A DNA stretch of 64,000 nucleotides from CAZLMG01 sp964560765. Lineage in GTDB: Bacteria; Bdellovibrionota_B; Oligoflexia; Oligoflexales; CAZLMG01. A program made the position numbers and the translations under genes. Of the stretch, positions 1 through 8,789 are shown piece by piece; within the stretch, counting starts at the first letter, position 1, and every line of letters begins with the position of its first letter. The DNA lies in NCBI GenBank assembly GCA_964560765.1, contig CAZLMG010000008.1:62001-126000 (forward strand). The letters are read 5' to 3'. The notes beneath the pieces were generated by a model. It was not told the DNA's origin. It did not search any database and worked only from the letters and a program-made list of their open reading frames with translations.

Positions 1-1235
1 TATACAGGTGGCGCAGCCAACGTCAGGTAGATGGCGACCAGGCGCAGAGACCAAGTGCAGAGTGCGTGAGTCTGCGACGCGGGTACTACGCAGCCTGGCC
101 GTTGGCTGCTGGCATGCTGCTGGCGGCACTGCTGAGTGCCTTCATGGTAGAGGGTCAAGATGTAGGTAGGCTGGTTAAATACAGCTATCATATTGCGGCT
201 AAGTCCGTTGTGTGGCCTGCCGCATGGCTATTCATTCTATCCAGATCCTTTGCCTCTGGATTTCGCATCCAGCAACTAGCAGCGCCATACGCACTGTTCT
301 CGGGGCTATACCTGCTTTATGCGCTGACGCAGCGCTACACAGGGGTCGATTGGGTGCATGGATTTACAGCCTACCTACCAGCTCATCGATTTGCTTATGA
401 CGTCTATCGAGTCAGTGGGTTTATGGGGCATCCCCTTTCTCTGGCCTATAACACAGCAATCATGACCCTCACCCTATGGTTTTGCTTACGATTGCGCTGG
501 ACCTCGGCCCCAAGCCGTGAGCGGCGACACTGGATTGCGGGTGTCCTGTTTACTCTTTCGATCCACGTGCTAACAGCATCTCGCTGGCCGAGCGCGATCT
601 TGTTATTTAGCGTGATGGCGTTCGAGGGGATGCGCGCCATAAGATATTGGCGGTTCATTGGTATCGGGGCCGTGGTCCTGGCCTCGGCGATCTGGCTGGA
701 AGGCTCAATGATTGGTCGGATGCAGGAGATTTTGCGTCCAGATGTGCCCATCGAGCAGCGCGAGGCGCGTTGGGTATTTTGGAAAATTCACTGGGAAATG
801 TTTCAAGATGCGCCCATCACCGGAATTGGAGTCGGTCAGCAAAAGTCCCTGGTTATGGACTATTACGCACGTGGTGGATACACTGATATTGAGCGAAAGT
901 ATTCCGCGCACAATATATACCTCCAGACTCTTGCAGACACCGGTATCGTAGGTTTTGTCGGGCTTGTCGGGCTTTATGCTGTTTTGATCTCCGTGGCGCT
1001 GCGGTTTCAAGGTATGTCGAGGCGAACGATGATGGTGCTTATTGGCGCCAGCGTTGGCTTTGGCCTCATGCAGGATACATTGCGCGATACTGAGTTTCTT
1101 TATGCTTTCTGGATGGCCATGCTGCTCTTGTTGGTAAGAGCGGCCTATGCAGGCCCCACGGAGCCCTCGGTAGGAAGCCATGGAAAACCGCCTCAAGATA
1201 ACGAACCCGGATCGAATCGACCGCATTTTGCGTAA
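1..1235 (+). CDS. O-antigen ligase/polymerase-like membrane protein, 5' end outside window
   Basis: The frame is open to the first bases of the window with no stop, so the gene almost certainly starts upstream; a GTG at 66 would be an internal start and is less likely. The visible ~410 residues hold about eight hydrophobic segments and, between the last ones, a large loop with a Wzy_C-type signature: GIGVGQ, then H-N-I-Y-L-Q and T-G-I-V-G-F. An R-x-S-G-F-x-G-H-P-L motif lies earlier. Proteins of this superfamily (WaaL, Wzy, exopolysaccharide polymerases) join lipid-linked oligosaccharides in the inner membrane with the active loop in the periplasm. Ligase and polymerase cannot be told apart from sequence alone. 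Its 3' end overlaps the PilZ gene by 56 nt, suggesting a shared transcript. Confidence 0.8.
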   Translation, partial: YRWRSQRQVDGDQAQRPSAECVSLRRGYYAAWPLAAGMLLAALLSAFMVEGQDVGRLVKYSYHIAAKSVVWPAAWLFILSRSFASGFRIQQLAAPYALFSGLYLLYALTQRYTGVDWVHGFTAYLPAHRFAYDVYRVSGFMGHPLSLAYNTAIMTLTLWFCLRLRWTSAPSRERRHWIAGVLFTLSIHVLTASRWPSAILLFSVMAFEGMRAIRYWRFIGIGAVVLASAIWLEGSMIGRMQEILRPDVPIEQREARWVFWKIHWEMFQDAPITGIGVGQQKSLVMDYYARGGYTDIERKYSAHNIYLQTLADTGIVGFVGLVGLYAVLISVALRFQGMSRRTMMVLIGASVGFGLMQDTLRDTEFLYAFWMAMLLLLVRAAYAGPTEPSVGSHGKPPQDNEPGSNRPHFA

Positions 1236-1950
1236 GATTTGCGATGCGAGCATGCAAGTGGTCATGCGTCGCGCGGATCTTAAAGCGATTGCCGTCCGTG
1301 GACGGGCGGCAACCCTCCACGAAGAGCCCGGCAGCAATGGCATGCGAATCAGTAATATATCCGCGCAAGGCATGCAGCACCTTGTCACGGTCGACGATCT
1401 GCAGGTTGAATTTCGCGGAATGTCGACTCAAGTTGGCTTTGCGTCGAAAATCCTCGTGCGCGAGCAGAGCAGCGTCATCGTCGCTGTGCCGCAGTCGCTT
1501 GTCAGTTTAGAGCGGCGAAAAAGCTCGAGAGTTTTAAGTACAGGACGCTTGGCGCCTTTTGTGAAATTGGGGGTGTGGAAGCCGGCAGCAAGTGATTTAG
1601 CATCGCCACCGGTGTTCCCTCACTTTCAGGATCTAGCATCTCAGGTCCTCATAGCGGATATCAGCGAAGGTGGGCTTTGTTGCACCACGCGCTTTCCAGC
1701 TGTTGTGAACGCACTGACGCGTGGTGTGATCGATGATCATGCACTGTTGTATTTTCCCATGCGCACACCCCTGGAAGTTAGTTTGGAAGTACGTTGGGTA
1801 AAGAGGATCAAGGAGCGAGTCAAAGTCGAAGGCGCCGAGAGATTTGAACGGCATTATCGCTTTGGACTTCAGTTTGTGAAGATGTCGAGCGAAGCGCGCA
1901 TGCGAGTTCGACAGTTCATTCAACAGCTGACCGTAGCTGATGCGATCTAG
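1180..1950 (+). CDS. PilZ-domain (cyclic-di-GMP binding) protein
   Basis: 256 residues. The central part has the two hallmarks of PilZ: an R-x-x-x-R cluster (RRKSSR, about residue 111) and a D-x-S-x-x-G element (DISEGG, about residue 161), followed by a beta-rich segment and a C-terminal helix (MRVRQFIQQL). The N-terminal ~105 residues resemble the YcgR-type beta-barrel that precedes PilZ, so the order is YcgR-N then PilZ. It probably binds c-di-GMP in the cytoplasm and changes the activity of a partner. The ATG at 1180, inside the preceding ligase gene, is preceded by TAGGAAG. The tight overlap suggests the partner may be the polysaccharide machinery upstream; this is inference from context. 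Confidence 0.85.
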   Translation: MENRLKITNPDRIDRILRKICDASMQVVMRRADLKAIAVRGRAATLHEEPGSNGMRISNISAQGMQHLVTVDDLQVEFRGMSTQVGFASKILVREQSSVIVAVPQSLVSLERRKSSRVLSTGRLAPFVKLGVWKPAASDLASPPVFPHFQDLASQVLIADISEGGLCCTTRFPAVVNALTRGVIDDHALLYFPMRTPLEVSLEVRWVKRIKERVKVEGAERFERHYRFGLQFVKMSSEARMRVRQFIQQLTVADAI

Positions 1951-1984
1951 AGTCATTTGGTTTGAACGATGGTCGAGGTCTGTC

Positions 1985-2866
1985 ATGCTTGTCTATTTGC
2001 CAATCAATTCCATAGTGACCCATTCCTTGCTACTTACTCTTGTTATTTTGACCGGAGGCGGCTGCACGACTCTGTTCGGCGGCGATGATGGCGGAGATAA
2101 ATCAGCCACGTCTGCTCCCTCCCCCGAGGGGTCGAAAAATAGTTCAGGAGTTGGTGGCCCGGATGCGGAGTTGAAACAGGCGAAAATTTGGGCACGACTA
2201 GACCAAGTCGAATTTGAGATGCGGCAGCAACGGGCGCGAATCCGCGTTCTTGAGAAAGGTATGGTATTGGGGCTCGTACCGGAGGAGCTTCGGAGCTTGC
2301 AAGACTCAGGAGCGAATCCCTGGGGCGAAGAGGCAGATGGCAAGGCAGCCGCTGCGGCTGGCCCCAATAAACGAAATAGCTCGACTGAACAACACGAAGA
2401 TTCGGGCGCAGCCAGTGAGTTAAAGGGTGAAGAGGCGGCTCTTAGGGATGAAGTAAAGGCAAAGGACAGTTCCCTCACAGATTCTGAATACGAGAGGAAG
2501 TTGGCGGAAGCCCAGTTGGCATTTCGTGATGGACGCTATGGTGCCGCGATCTTGGCCTATGAGTCCTTGTCCCGCAGTAATGCAGATATGGATAAACATG
2601 GAGCCCACAGTTTTTGGATAGGTGTGAGCTGGATGTATCTGAAAGAATTTTCTAATGCTCAGAAGTATCTTGAGGCGATGTTGAAAACGCATCCTGAAAG
2701 TCCTCTGGCGCCGCGCGCGAAGTATCACTTGGCGCGTGTTGAGCGTCAGCTGGGCTTTAATGAGAGTGCCTTGCGACGTCTAAAAGACGTGATAGCGAAG
2801 CATCCGGACGAGGATGCAGCCGAGATGGCTCGGCTTGAGCTGGAGAACATGAAGAGAGCGCTATGA
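1985..2866 (+). CDS. TPR lipoprotein resembling CpoB/YbgF
   Basis: The ATG at 1985 is preferred over one 45 nt upstream because it gives a clean signal peptide: a hydrophobic stretch ending L-T-G-G-G-C, a slightly unusual lipobox with Gly at -1 to -3. After a Ser/Gly linker comes a heptad-like segment (about residues 60-90: LDQVEFEMRQQ, IRVLEKG), then a low-complexity acidic part, then two to three tetratricopeptide repeats (FRDGRYGAAILAYESL; YLKEFSNAQKYLEAMLKTHP; LGFNESALRRLKDVI). Signal, coiled coil and C-terminal TPRs is the CpoB/YbgF order; CpoB links outer-membrane constriction with peptidoglycan synthesis through Tol-Pal. No tol genes are nearby, so the assignment is by architecture only. 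The stop overlaps the next start (ATGA). Confidence 0.75.
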   Translation: MLVYLPINSIVTHSLLLTLVILTGGGCTTLFGGDDGGDKSATSAPSPEGSKNSSGVGGPDAELKQAKIWARLDQVEFEMRQQRARIRVLEKGMVLGLVPEELRSLQDSGANPWGEEADGKAAAAAGPNKRNSSTEQHEDSGAASELKGEEAALRDEVKAKDSSLTDSEYERKLAEAQLAFRDGRYGAAILAYESLSRSNADMDKHGAHSFWIGVSWMYLKEFSNAQKYLEAMLKTHPESPLAPRAKYHLARVERQLGFNESALRRLKDVIAKHPDEDAAEMARLELENMKRAL

Positions 2867-4617
2867 GTCTGTGGCTGCAAAAACTGTTGGTGGGTCTCTG
2901 CGGACTTTGCTGCGCCGGTATGGCTTTGGCGCAGGGCAACGAATTCGACGTCGAAAACTTCTCCCTCGAGAGCAGCGGCTTAACGGTTCGTGAGCAGAAC
3001 CGCAATAGTAGCGGCAACTCAATTGAGGATTTTCCAGCAGCGGATACTTCGGAAGAGAATATTTTAGATGATGGCGATCAAGATGATCCTGCTAATAACA
3101 CGGAGCGTATCGATTTCGGAAACGAGCAATCGAACGAGTTCAATGCAGCAGGTGCCCAAGGCTCGAAGCCGACCGCCGCACGGCCGGTTGCAGAGCCGGT
3201 GGCTCCTTTGCCGAGGAAATTGGCGCCGCCGCCGCTTGTGCAGAAGCCAGTGTCGCCACCCATGAGTCGGCCATTTGAATCGCCGGCGCTGACGGATGGA
3301 CTGAACAGTACCCCCTTTGGCGATGACGTAAAGGATATTGGCGGCTCACCGGCGCCAGCTGCAGCAGCTGCGTTACCCGCACGTTCGCCGATATCGAACG
3401 CGGTCCCAAGCTTTTCGGTGGATCGACCGAGCGTTACAGACGATGACATCTATGCTCCAGCTGCTGTGCCAGACTATGGTCCAGTTGCGCGCGATATTTT
3501 AGAGCCAAATGAATTTGCTGGGGTTCCGCCGGTGCCTGGATCTCGCCGCATTATGGCTGCTGGCGAAGCTCCAGACGAATATCGGGTCCAAGATGGCGAT
3601 ACACTTTACGATATTTGCGACCAGCTGATTGACGAGCCGAATTACTGGCCGAAGCTGTGGGCGCTCAACCCTGACATTAAGAACCCGCACTTTATCTTTC
3701 CCGGCATGGTCCTCAGATTCTATCCTGGTGATGAGAACACACCCCCGTTCCTTCAGGTGGTCAATGAGGATGATATCGTTCCCGTGGACAAGGGTGGTCT
3801 CGTGCAGGCTGAGTTGGTGGGGAGCGGTGACATCGAGTCGCTGCTTATCGAGGACTTGGCGAAGACTCCCATAGAAGTGCTCAGCACTGAACAATTGGAC
3901 GTACCGATGGAGGTCAGCGATGCCATCGAAACAGTTGGCGCACCCTACTACGCCGATGGCATTAAGCTACAAGTTCCGGCGTTCATTTATGGTGAACAAG
4001 TAGCCTCGCTGGGGTCGGTGATCGGCGGAATAAGCGGTGAAAATCTAGCTGGAGATGGCCGAGAAATCATCATTGAGACCGAGGGCAAGTTATCTGCGGG
4101 GACTGTGTATTCGATCATTCGCGATGCTGGTGAAGTCGAGAACGTGGATGGTGACTTTGTCGGCTATCGATACGAGTTTGTTGCTAACGCTAAGGTCTCC
4201 CGCAGTGTGGGCGATGAGCATGTGCAGGCATCGGTAATGCTGAGTCGCTTGGGCGCTAGGCCTGGTGACCTGGTCGTCAACTTTGTTTCGACGCAGCGAT
4301 CGGTGCCGATTTCTGGAACAGTTGGCGGCCTAGCTGGTGCCAATTGTACGGTGATTGGTTTTGATCATGCTGAGCAGCGAGTTGGTGGCAAAGGCAGTTA
4401 CGTATTTTTCGATCAGAAGTTATCGCCTGGAACCGTCGTGCCCATCTATCAGTTGATGAATGAGCGCGCCACGAGCCTGTTTGAAGGAAGCCTTCCAACC
4501 GTGGAGAGAGCTGTTGGCTTTGTCCGGATTATTGATGCGTCTGATGTGGCATCTGTTGGCTATGCCGTGCGGGTTGAGGATGGAATTCGTATTGGCGATC
4601 TGGTCGGTAAGGGATAA
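2863..4617 (+). CDS. Exported LysM-domain protein
   Basis: 584 residues with a Sec signal peptide ending A-L-A-Q near residue 24. Residues 25-230 are low-complexity, acidic and Pro/Ala-rich. A LysM motif follows at about 239-288: YRVQDGDTLYDIC, WPKLWALNP, IFPGMVLRFYP. LysM binds N-acetylglucosamine in peptidoglycan. The C-terminal ~290 residues are beta-rich (V-x-G-x-x-x-G-G-I-S-G-E-N, PGDLVVNFV) with no catalytic motif that I recognise. Such LysM plus long tail proteins are common in Bdellovibrionota-like envelopes. It overlaps the TPR lipoprotein by 4 nt (ATGA), so the two are translationally coupled and probably work together at the cell wall. Confidence 0.8.
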   Translation: MSLWLQKLLVGLCGLCCAGMALAQGNEFDVENFSLESSGLTVREQNRNSSGNSIEDFPAADTSEENILDDGDQDDPANNTERIDFGNEQSNEFNAAGAQGSKPTAARPVAEPVAPLPRKLAPPPLVQKPVSPPMSRPFESPALTDGLNSTPFGDDVKDIGGSPAPAAAAALPARSPISNAVPSFSVDRPSVTDDDIYAPAAVPDYGPVARDILEPNEFAGVPPVPGSRRIMAAGEAPDEYRVQDGDTLYDICDQLIDEPNYWPKLWALNPDIKNPHFIFPGMVLRFYPGDENTPPFLQVVNEDDIVPVDKGGLVQAELVGSGDIESLLIEDLAKTPIEVLSTEQLDVPMEVSDAIETVGAPYYADGIKLQVPAFIYGEQVASLGSVIGGISGENLAGDGREIIIETEGKLSAGTVYSIIRDAGEVENVDGDFVGYRYEFVANAKVSRSVGDEHVQASVMLSRLGARPGDLVVNFVSTQRSVPISGTVGGLAGANCTVIGFDHAEQRVGGKGSYVFFDQKLSPGTVVPIYQLMNERATSLFEGSLPTVERAVGFVRIIDASDVASVGYAVRVEDGIRIGDLVGKG

Positions 4618-4724
4618 CAGTTAAAGCTCTCGCCTTATTGTCATTCGACAAGTCTTCGCAAATCACATGTCATTGGTAAGAGTACGCCAAAATCGCTAAG
4701 ACCGAAGTGGGTCAAGCGGAGGCG

Positions 4725-5696
4725 ATGGTGTTTTCAGCAGAGTTCGGGCGGCGGCAGATTACTTTTCTCTTGCACATTGTCAGCCAGGAGCGTGGTCGTT
4801 GGTTTAGTTGGGACGACTGGCTGGATTCTATTCCATTGGCTGTGGGTCCGGCATTGGTTGACACTTCATTCGAAGCGTGGTGCCAGGCGCAAAACTGGAT
4901 GCAGAGTGTTCTGGCATCTGGGCAGCAAATGTGGGCCGTTGGTGATTGGTTTGAAGGTAGTCTTTCCGAGCGCGCGTTTCAGCTCATTACCAATGCGGCG
5001 ATACACCACGAGCAATTTATTTGTCGTGACGATCGAGAGTACCCGCTGGGATGGCGTCATCAAGCAGATGGGCCGTTGGCTGTGCATGTTCGCGGTGACG
5101 TCAATTTGTTGGGTCGGCCGTCTGTGGCTGTGGTTGGTGCTCGTCGAGCAAGTCAGCTTGCGTTGGATGTTGGATTTCGCATCGGCCATTCACTGGCAAA
5201 CTCAGGTGTTGTTGTGGCGAGTGGCGGCGCTATTGGTTGTGATACAGCGGCCCATCTCGGGGCCGTGTCAGATGCTGGGGCTGCGGCACTGACGGTCGTC
5301 GTTCAGGCATCAGGTTTGAATCGGCTTTATCCGCAATCCAATATTGCGCTATTCGATCGTGTTGTGCGCCGCGGCGGAGCCATAATCAGCGAGCGACTTC
5401 CCGATCAAGTGGCTCGTCCATGGGACTTCATTGCGCGCAACCGCCTGATTTCGGGAATGAGTTCCGAGACGGTGGTTTTGCAGGCCGCCCGAAAGTCGGG
5501 AGCCATGGTGACCGCACGCCATGCCATAGCGCAGGGTCATGATGTTTATGTGCTCCGGCATCCCGAGTATGACGTGCGTGCTGAGGGAAATCGTTGGCTT
5601 TTGGCGGAGGGCGCCCATGGATTTTTAAGTGCAGAGGAATACTTGCGTGGGGAGCAACGAGACTCCAGTGCCTGGGTACGAGAAAACTATTTCTAA
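4725..5696 (+). CDS. dprA: DNA-processing protein DprA (Smf)
   Basis: DprA loads RecA onto incoming single-stranded DNA during natural transformation. The Rossmann-like core is plain: VRGDVNLLG and VAVVGARRAS (substrate-binding SMF start), VVASGGAIGCDTAAHLGA (equivalent of SG.A.GID..AH), L-N-R-L-Y-P-Q-S-N, GGAIISERLP, FIARNRLISGMS, the canonical F-x-x-R-N-R-I-I-x-G, and SGAMVTARHA. No C-terminal winged helix (DprA-DML1) is visible; the protein ends about 35 residues after the core. Start: GGAGG at 4718-4722 sits 2 nt from ATG 4725 and 5 nt from GTG 4728, and a GTG at 4707 is also open; the true start is one of these. smg follows, as in gammaproteobacteria. Confidence 0.93.
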   Translation: MVFSAEFGRRQITFLLHIVSQERGRWFSWDDWLDSIPLAVGPALVDTSFEAWCQAQNWMQSVLASGQQMWAVGDWFEGSLSERAFQLITNAAIHHEQFICRDDREYPLGWRHQADGPLAVHVRGDVNLLGRPSVAVVGARRASQLALDVGFRIGHSLANSGVVVASGGAIGCDTAAHLGAVSDAGAAALTVVVQASGLNRLYPQSNIALFDRVVRRGGAIISERLPDQVARPWDFIARNRLISGMSSETVVLQAARKSGAMVTARHAIAQGHDVYVLRHPEYDVRAEGNRWLLAEGAHGFLSAEEYLRGEQRDSSAWVRENYF

Positions 5697-5718
5697 TTAC
5701 ATTCGGTTTTGGGGTAGA

Positions 5719-6372
5719 ATGGCCGCGAGCATTAAATCACTAGACGAAAAGACTTTCAGGTATTGCGAGCTTCAAGGTTTTCGAATAGAAGCATCGATCA
5801 ATCCAGATGCTGCTGTTGAAAGCGCGGACTCAGCTTCTCGATTTGAGCAGATGATGGTTGTTAACCTGGTCAGCGAGGGTTTCATGGCCGAGACTCAAAA
5901 TTGGATGAAGGTTGTTGAAGCCATTGCTGGATATGTGGCTTTGGGCTTGGATGAAGAAGAGATCTTTGAAGGCTATCTGCGCCAATCGCTTTTGCAAGAG
6001 GGACACCCCCAGACCGATGTCGATTATGCTCTCGACTGGCTCGAGCGAGCGGCCCACAGTGGTAACCTTTCCGAAGTTTTGTGTATGATGCAAAGCGCGA
6101 CGGTTGGTGCGCGCATTGAGAGCCCCTTGGAACGAGCCTGTTTTTCGGATGCGATTTGGCAGGATATCATACGTTTGCGTGCCAAGGGACTGGTCGGTCA
6201 AGAAGTGGTGGAGAGACTGGTCGAGGGCATACGCAACATCGACGCCAGAGATTGGGACGACGAAGAAGTTCGCGCCCTGATCATGGACGTGATGTCGAAA
6301 TCGCTGCCTGGGCGCAGTCATTCTGACCTAGAGAGAATTCTGGGCGGACGAGAGCGCAACTTCTACTCGTAA
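5719..6372 (+). CDS. smg: Smg/DUF494-family protein
   Basis: 217 residues. The C-terminal half aligns by eye with E. coli Smg: R-I-x-[ST]-P-x-E near residue 133, then a helical run ending D-D-E-E-V-R-A-L-I-M-D-V-M and L-P-G. Before it come L-L-Q-E-G-H-P and V-D-Y-A-L-D-W-L-E, matching the Smg pattern GF...DI..AL.WLE. Family function is unknown, but smg commonly sits next to dprA/smf, as it does here 22 nt downstream, which supports the call. An ATG at 5629 is also open but would overlap dprA by 68 nt; ATG 5719, preceded by GGGGTAG, is preferred. The protein is longer than the ~157-residue E. coli Smg because of an N-terminal extension. Confidence 0.75.
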   Translation: MAASIKSLDEKTFRYCELQGFRIEASINPDAAVESADSASRFEQMMVVNLVSEGFMAETQNWMKVVEAIAGYVALGLDEEEIFEGYLRQSLLQEGHPQTDVDYALDWLERAAHSGNLSEVLCMMQSATVGARIESPLERACFSDAIWQDIIRLRAKGLVGQEVVERLVEGIRNIDARDWDDEEVRALIMDVMSKSLPGRSHSDLERILGGRERNFYS

Positions 6373-6384
6373 GAGATTGAATTC

Positions 6385-7341
6385 ATGCACATTGTTGAAG
6401 AAGTGGCCCCGCCGGCGGCAACGCCAGGCTATCGGGCCTTTTTAGCATTTATCGGTAGCACCTTTTCAGACCCGGAGTTGATGGAGTTGCTGATCAACCC
6501 TTCGGGTGCGGTAACTCTGGTGGGGGCAACGGGAAGACGGCCTGGCCCTTGTTTTCAACTGCCAGATGCACAGCTGCAGGAAGTGATTCAAGAGTGGGTC
6601 TTCTATCGGGGGGGCCGTTTGGACCCGTTATTACCTTGCGCTGGTGGTGCTTGGGGCGACGGTTGGGGGCGTTGGCACGCTGTGATTCCGCCCATGGTAG
6701 CATCGGGAGTTCTCTTTAGTTTGCGGAGACACCGATTCGACGAAGTCTCTTTGGACAACAGCTATGGCCAATCCAGCTTATTGCATGCTCTGCGCCAAAG
6801 TGATCCCGGCATACCGACTGTGATTTATGGTGATACGGGGGCAGGCAAGACCACTTTAGCGGTGGCTCTATTGCGGGAATGGGGGGCATCGGAGCGCATC
6901 GCCGTCCTAGAGCACGAGCCAGAGTTTCCCGTGCAGACCACCGACTGGCTGTTGTTGCGGACGTGCGTGCAGCGGGCAGACGGATTTGGCGGTGTTGGGA
7001 TGGAAGACCTCTTGGCGAGTGCGCTCAGATTGCGTCCCGATCGCATCGTCATCGCCGAGATTCGGCAGCATGAGGCCATGACGTTTCTCCAGGCATTGCA
7101 TGTCGGTCATGGGGGAGTGGTGACGACGATGCATGCGGCTGATGCGGACTCCGTCATTCGGCGTTTGGAGTTGCTAATTGGTCGGAGCCGGCTTCGACGG
7201 GCTCTAGAGGGGCGAGACCTACGGCTCGTCGGGCTACGCCGAGGCACTCCGCCGGTGATCGCAAGTGTTGATGAGTATTTTGTGGCTCAAGGTGCCTGGC
7301 AGACGAAGCAGCCGGCACCTTCGCACGCAGCTACTTCTTGA
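6385..7341 (+). CDS. Stand-alone VirB11/CpaF-type secretion ATPase
   Basis: 318 residues, the short size of VirB11-class traffic ATPases. The N-terminal domain (to ~120) includes the L-x-D-P-x-L-M-E-L-L-I-N-P-S-G pattern typical of CpaF/VirB11. Walker A is GDTGAGKTT at about 150; a Walker B-like segment is RPDRIVIAEIR near 220; the His box is GHGGVVTTMHA near 242. Such enzymes form hexameric rings at the inner membrane that drive pilus assembly, type II/IV secretion or DNA transfer. No other secretion or pilus gene lies in the window. It follows dprA and smg by 12 nt on the same strand, so a role in DNA uptake is conceivable, but that is only an inference from position. Confidence 0.85.
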   Translation: MHIVEEVAPPAATPGYRAFLAFIGSTFSDPELMELLINPSGAVTLVGATGRRPGPCFQLPDAQLQEVIQEWVFYRGGRLDPLLPCAGGAWGDGWGRWHAVIPPMVASGVLFSLRRHRFDEVSLDNSYGQSSLLHALRQSDPGIPTVIYGDTGAGKTTLAVALLREWGASERIAVLEHEPEFPVQTTDWLLLRTCVQRADGFGGVGMEDLLASALRLRPDRIVIAEIRQHEAMTFLQALHVGHGGVVTTMHAADADSVIRRLELLIGRSRLRRALEGRDLRLVGLRRGTPPVIASVDEYFVAQGAWQTKQPAPSHAATS

Positions 7342-8005
7342 AAAACTTTTCAGCGAGTTCAAGGTGCTTGGACACGCCCTTATCCGTTTGGCTGCTGCTC
7401 ATGTCGAACAGCTGATACTTGGCAGCGTCCTTATCAACAGGCTTAAGTGCCAGACACTGAACGACGTGATGCCCATCGACCTCGCCCTCTTGATAGAACA
7501 AGATGCGAAGGCCGTTAATGTGCCGCAGCAATTCGTTGGGGCCGAAGAACTCGTCACGATAAGACTCATCTTTACCAATGGGCTCCGTCATCTCTCCAAT
7601 CATGTAGGACTCGACCAGAAGGGTGCCGCCCTGCTTCAGTGCGCGAATCATCTCTGAGTAGTAGCGCACGACCTTGGGCTTGAAATGTGTCATCACGATC
7701 GTGTCGTACTGCATCACACCCATCAGAAACATATCCATATCGGCACGTTCTGCTTCCAGGCTCACGCCGGTATCTTTGGCCAGCGAACGGGCGTGTTGCA
7801 CCGCCGTATCAGAGATATCAAATCCCTTGACCTGGAAACCGCGTTGAGCCAGATAGACGGCATTTCGGCCTTCGCCCATGGCGATGTCGAGGCACTTGCC
7901 TTTCTGCAGGCGCGGAGCCATTTTCGATAGAAAATCCGAAGGACCTTTGCCAAAGGCATATGGCTTCTCGGTGAAGTATTTATCCCAATACTGCTTTGCA
8001 TCCAT
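7331..8005 (-). CDS. Class I SAM-dependent methyltransferase (TehB-like)
   Basis: 224 residues. SAM-binding motif I is CLDIAMGEGRNAVYLA, followed by G-F-x-V-x-G-F-D-I-S (motif II, acidic loop) and ALKQGGTLLVES (motif III). The start (W-D-K-Y-F, A-F-G-K-G-P-S-D-F-L) matches small TehB-like or thiopurine-type methyltransferases. The substrate cannot be read from sequence. A good AGGAG lies 8 nt before the ATG. The gene converges on the secretion ATPase, and the two reading frames overlap tail to tail by 11 nt. Confidence 0.85.
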   Translation of the reverse strand: MDAKQYWDKYFTEKPYAFGKGPSDFLSKMAPRLQKGKCLDIAMGEGRNAVYLAQRGFQVKGFDISDTAVQHARSLAKDTGVSLEAERADMDMFLMGVMQYDTIVMTHFKPKVVRYYSEMIRALKQGGTLLVESYMIGEMTEPIGKDESYRDEFFGPNELLRHINGLRILFYQEGEVDGHHVVQCLALKPVDKDAAKYQLFDMSSSQTDKGVSKHLELAEKFFKK

Positions 8006-8045
8006 GTGGTCATCTCCTAGTACAAATGGACATTACAGTTTCCAG

Positions 8046-8074
8046 TTGACTAACGGAAGCCCTCGCCGTATGAA
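8046..8074 (+). promoter_or_regulatory. Sigma-70-type promoter of the tRNA-Ala gene
   Basis: TTGACT at 8046-8051 and TATGAA at 8069-8074 are separated by exactly 17 nt. The expected transcription start is about 14 nt before the tRNA 5' end, which fits a tRNA promoter. Confidence 0.7.
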
Positions 8075-8094
8075 GACATTTCCTCAATAGATGT

Positions 8095-8170
8095 GGGGGT
8101 ATAGCTCAGTTGGTAGAGCGTTGCAATGGCATTGCAAAGGTCAGGAGTTCGACTCTCCTTACCTCCACCA
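8095..8170 (+). tRNA. tRNA-Ala (anticodon GGC)
   Basis: The full cloverleaf folds by hand: acceptor stem GGGGGTA/TACCTCC, D-arm GCTC...GAGC, anticodon stem TTGCA/TGCAA with loop ATGGCAT (anticodon GGC), variable loop AGGTC, T-arm AGGAG-TTCGACT-CTCCT, discriminator A and encoded CCA. The G3-U70 wobble pair, the main alanine identity element, is present. Confidence 0.97.
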
Positions 8171-8349
8171 TTCGAATAAGTACTAGAACCCACTCTTCAG
8201 CTGCTGCCCAAACCTTCCTTCAATATCCACGGTTGAATGGCGCTTCTTTTTCATCATTTTTCAATCACATGTCTAGTTATCCCCATTACTCTGACCATAC
8301 GCGCCAATGCCCTGGCGAGTCCCTCAGGTTTTATATAGTGTGAACATAA

Positions 8350-8742
8350 ATGATCGATCACCTTGCAATTGATGTCAGTGACCTTAATAAGAGCGGACGC
8401 TTCTATGGCAAGGCTCTTGAGCCACTCGGATACAAGAGTTTGATGGATACACCCGTAGAATTTGGCGGACGTCTGGTTCTCGGTTGGGGCGACTCCAACA
8501 AAACTGACATTTACATAGGTGAGGGTCTACGTAATCGAACTCGCGTCCATATTGCATTTAGAGCAGACAATCGAGACAAGGTCGATGAATTCTACAAAGC
8601 AGCTATGGCCGCAGGCGGCAAAAATAATGGGAAACCCGGCTTGAGACCGGAATATCATGAAAATTACTATGGCGCTTTCGTGCTTGATCCAGATGGTCAC
8701 AATATAGAAGCCGTCTGCCACGCGCCAAAAAAAGAATCGTGA
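8350..8742 (+). CDS. VOC-family (glyoxalase/bleomycin-resistance fold) protein
   Basis: 130 residues, the usual size of a single VOC unit of two beta-alpha-beta3 modules. It starts MIDHLAIDVSDL with the metal-ligand His at position 4, has R-x-H-I-A-F-R-A in the middle (second module), and ends with Y-G-A-F-V-L-D-P-D-G-H-N-I-E-A-V, where the Glu before A-V is the usual last metal ligand. Close relatives are metal-dependent lyases or resistance proteins with many substrates. It stands alone between the tRNA and the next methyltransferase. Confidence 0.88.
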   Translation: MIDHLAIDVSDLNKSGRFYGKALEPLGYKSLMDTPVEFGGRLVLGWGDSNKTDIYIGEGLRNRTRVHIAFRADNRDKVDEFYKAAMAAGGKNNGKPGLRPEYHENYYGAFVLDPDGHNIEAVCHAPKKES

Positions 8743-8789
8743 TGTTGGCCGGGAAATTATTCAACTGATAGGTCTACTGGAGATTATGA

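Noticed and set aside
705..1388. 227-codon minus-strand frame across the ligase/PilZ overlap
   Set aside because: Covers two genes with clear domains on the plus strand; no recognisable protein features.
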